From Candidatus Binataceae bacterium (lineage in GTDB: Bacteria > Desulfobacterota > Binatia > Binatales > Binataceae): a stretch of 64,000 nucleotides of DNA. A program made the translations under genes and the position numbers. Shown here in pieces: positions 62,908-64,000 of this stretch. Within the stretch, counting starts at the first letter, position 1. Each line of letters opens with the position of its first letter. The DNA is taken from assembly GCA_035650475.1 (NCBI GenBank), contig DASRHP010000008.1:62001-126000 (forward strand). The letters run 5' to 3'. A model generated the notes under the pieces. That model saw only the letters and a program-made list of their open reading frames with translations. It did not search any database and was not told the origin of the DNA.

Positions 62908-64000
62908 CTATTGCCCGACGGCCATATAGGCCCAGTACGGCGCTCCGCCCGTGGGCGACGGGTTGCCTCCGCTCATCCCGACGTACACCTTGCGCCCGAA
63001 GAAGAACGGCATGCCGAAGTCAAAGTAGTCGCCGAGCGCGGCGCCGAGGTCGTTGAAGGCGTGGTTGCCGGTGTTGAGCAGCGTGATTGCGTTGGCGATA
63101 TACACGGTCGCATGTCCCGTGATCAGGTTGACGCCGGTGTTCTGCACCTTCAGCGAAACCAGCCCGGCGGGACAATAGAACATTGTCGTTCCGCATGGCG
63201 GGATCGCGGAGCGGAAGAACAGTCCGTTGGAGCCGCTGTCGAAGAAGCCGCTGGTGGTGCGGCCGCTGTACGTGGTCCGGATGTCCAGCGTGGTGGCGTC
63301 GGCCTCATAAACATTTGCGGTAGTCGGGAGCTGATTGTTGCTCTGTGTGTCGATGCCTAGGATCAGCTTGCCGCTGACTGCCGGCGCTCCGCTGAAGGAG
63401 ATCGCCGGGAACCTGAGAATCACGCCGTTGTTGTCCACCGGCAGATGCGCCACCGGATTCTGCACTGCCTCTTCGTCCGACAGCCCGAGCCGGCCGCCGC
63501 AGCCGGCGCTGGTGCAGGGAAAGTAGGCGCCGAAGCGGTTGTCGTCCGGCAGCAGGCCAACGCCGAGGATGCCGTTGATACCGAATTGCTGCGGATTCTT
63601 GAGCAGCGGGGTGCCGAGGTTTTTACACAGCGAAGGGACTGGCGGCCAGTTGGGGTTGATCACCTGGATTGGCAGGCGCAGGATCTTCGGCTCGCCGCCC
63701 ATCTTGACGTCGGCCACGGCGATCCGGCCCCACGCGGTAAACGAGCCAAACGGCGTGCACTCGGCGATCGTCTCCCCGCCAGCCGCGGTTTCGGAGTCGA
63801 GCTTGATGGTGAGCGCCTGTCTGAAGATCCTCAGGCCGAAGGAGCCGGTATCGAGCAACAGACCGTGGATCCTCTGGCAACTGTCCGTGCCGGTGCGGCA
63901 TATCCGGACCGTGGCGAAGGGTCCGTTGAGATATTTGCCGTACGGGCCGACCCACACCGTCGTGCCCATCACGTTGGGCGGCGTCGTTTGCGCGGGCGCG
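62908..64000 (-). CDS. DUF3443-family protein, N-terminus outside the window
   Basis: The frame stays open to the window edge, so at least 364 residues are visible and the start is missing. DUF3443 marks are GKYLNGPFATVRICRTGTDSCQRI, the aspartyl-protease-like LLLDTGSFGLRIF, ILGVGLL, and the second FFDSGSNGLFF. The two D-[ST]-G-S motifs recall pepsin-like folds, but activity of this family is not established. Paired cysteines (FPCTSAGCG, PPCGTTMFYC) suggest an exported protein. A GTG/ATG pair at 63972-63967 is not taken as the start because conserved sequence continues upstream of it (APAQTTPPNV). Confidence 0.8.
   Translation of the reverse strand, partial: APAQTTPPNVMGTTVWVGPYGKYLNGPFATVRICRTGTDSCQRIHGLLLDTGSFGLRIFRQALTIKLDSETAAGGETIAECTPFGSFTAWGRIAVADVKMGGEPKILRLPIQVINPNWPPVPSLCKNLGTPLLKNPQQFGINGILGVGLLPDDNRFGAYFPCTSAGCGGRLGLSDEEAVQNPVAHLPVDNNGVILRFPAISFSGAPAVSGKLILGIDTQSNNQLPTTANVYEADATTLDIRTTYSGRTTSGFFDSGSNGLFFRSAIPPCGTTMFYCPAGLVSLKVQNTGVNLITGHATVYIANAITLLNTGNHAFNDLGAALGDYFDFGMPFFFGRKVYVGMSGGNPSPTGGAPYWAYMAVGQ

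Overview
The window is a GC-rich chromosomal stretch of a Gram-negative, respiring bacterium. The outer membrane is shown by a retrograde phospholipid transport operon (mlaEFDCA), a tripartite RND metal pump and a periplasmic D,D-carboxypeptidase. Aerobic central metabolism is shown by a complete pyruvate dehydrogenase complex, citrate synthase and homogentisate dioxygenase. A CofC-type guanylyltransferase points to coenzyme F420. This mix fits a deep-branching proteobacteria-like lineage such as Candidatus Binatota or a deltaproteobacterial relative, but no marker gene is present and this is only an inference.

Layout. 1-5.8 kb: an exported protein running off the edge, a metallo-hydrolase, an exonuclease/GIY-YIG nuclease fusion, two enzymes of tyrosine (homogentisate) breakdown, RNase HII. 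5.9-12.7 kb: pdhA-pdhB-[small antisense membrane gene]-pdhC-lpdA-lipB-lipA, which puts the lipoyl-dependent complex next to the genes that make its cofactor. 13.0-14.1 kb: a protein of 17-residue repeats and a gene-free stretch packed with perfect hairpins. 14.2-18.5 kb: mlaE-F-D-C-A preceded by cofC. 18.7-24.8 kb: TPR lipoprotein, dienelactone hydrolase, seven-PAS hybrid kinase. 25.0-31.0 kb: cusCBA-like efflux operon.

31.6-48.9 kb: one long minus-strand cluster of about 20 genes that builds a contractile-tailed particle. Head genes are Mu-like (protease/scaffold, decoration protein, major capsid protein, gp36, gp37). The tail is Mu/P2-like (sheath, tube, chaperone with a canonical -1 frameshift signal, very short tape measure, U, X, D, V, W, J, I, fibres, pectate-lyase-type spike). 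Portal, terminase, integrase/transposase, repressor and lysis genes are not in the window. Two small beta-rich modules recur in five of the particle proteins. A perfect 18-bp palindrome sits just upstream of the first gene. The cluster is either a prophage that lost its packaging half or a domesticated particle, and it is the most interesting part of the window.

49.3-64 kb: a C-terminal relic of a TPR/ATPase gene, citrate synthase, DedA, a DUF2007-type protein, a TrpF-like protein without the catalytic cysteine, an ATP-dependent DNA ligase, an alpha/beta hydrolase, a glycosyltransferase-methyltransferase fusion, a D,D-carboxypeptidase, a possible P450 relic, a second hybrid kinase, an unknown protein, a less GC-rich gene-poor stretch, twin excisionase-type DNA-binding proteins, and the end of a DUF3443 protein. 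No rRNA, tRNA, CRISPR array or complete insertion sequence was recognised.
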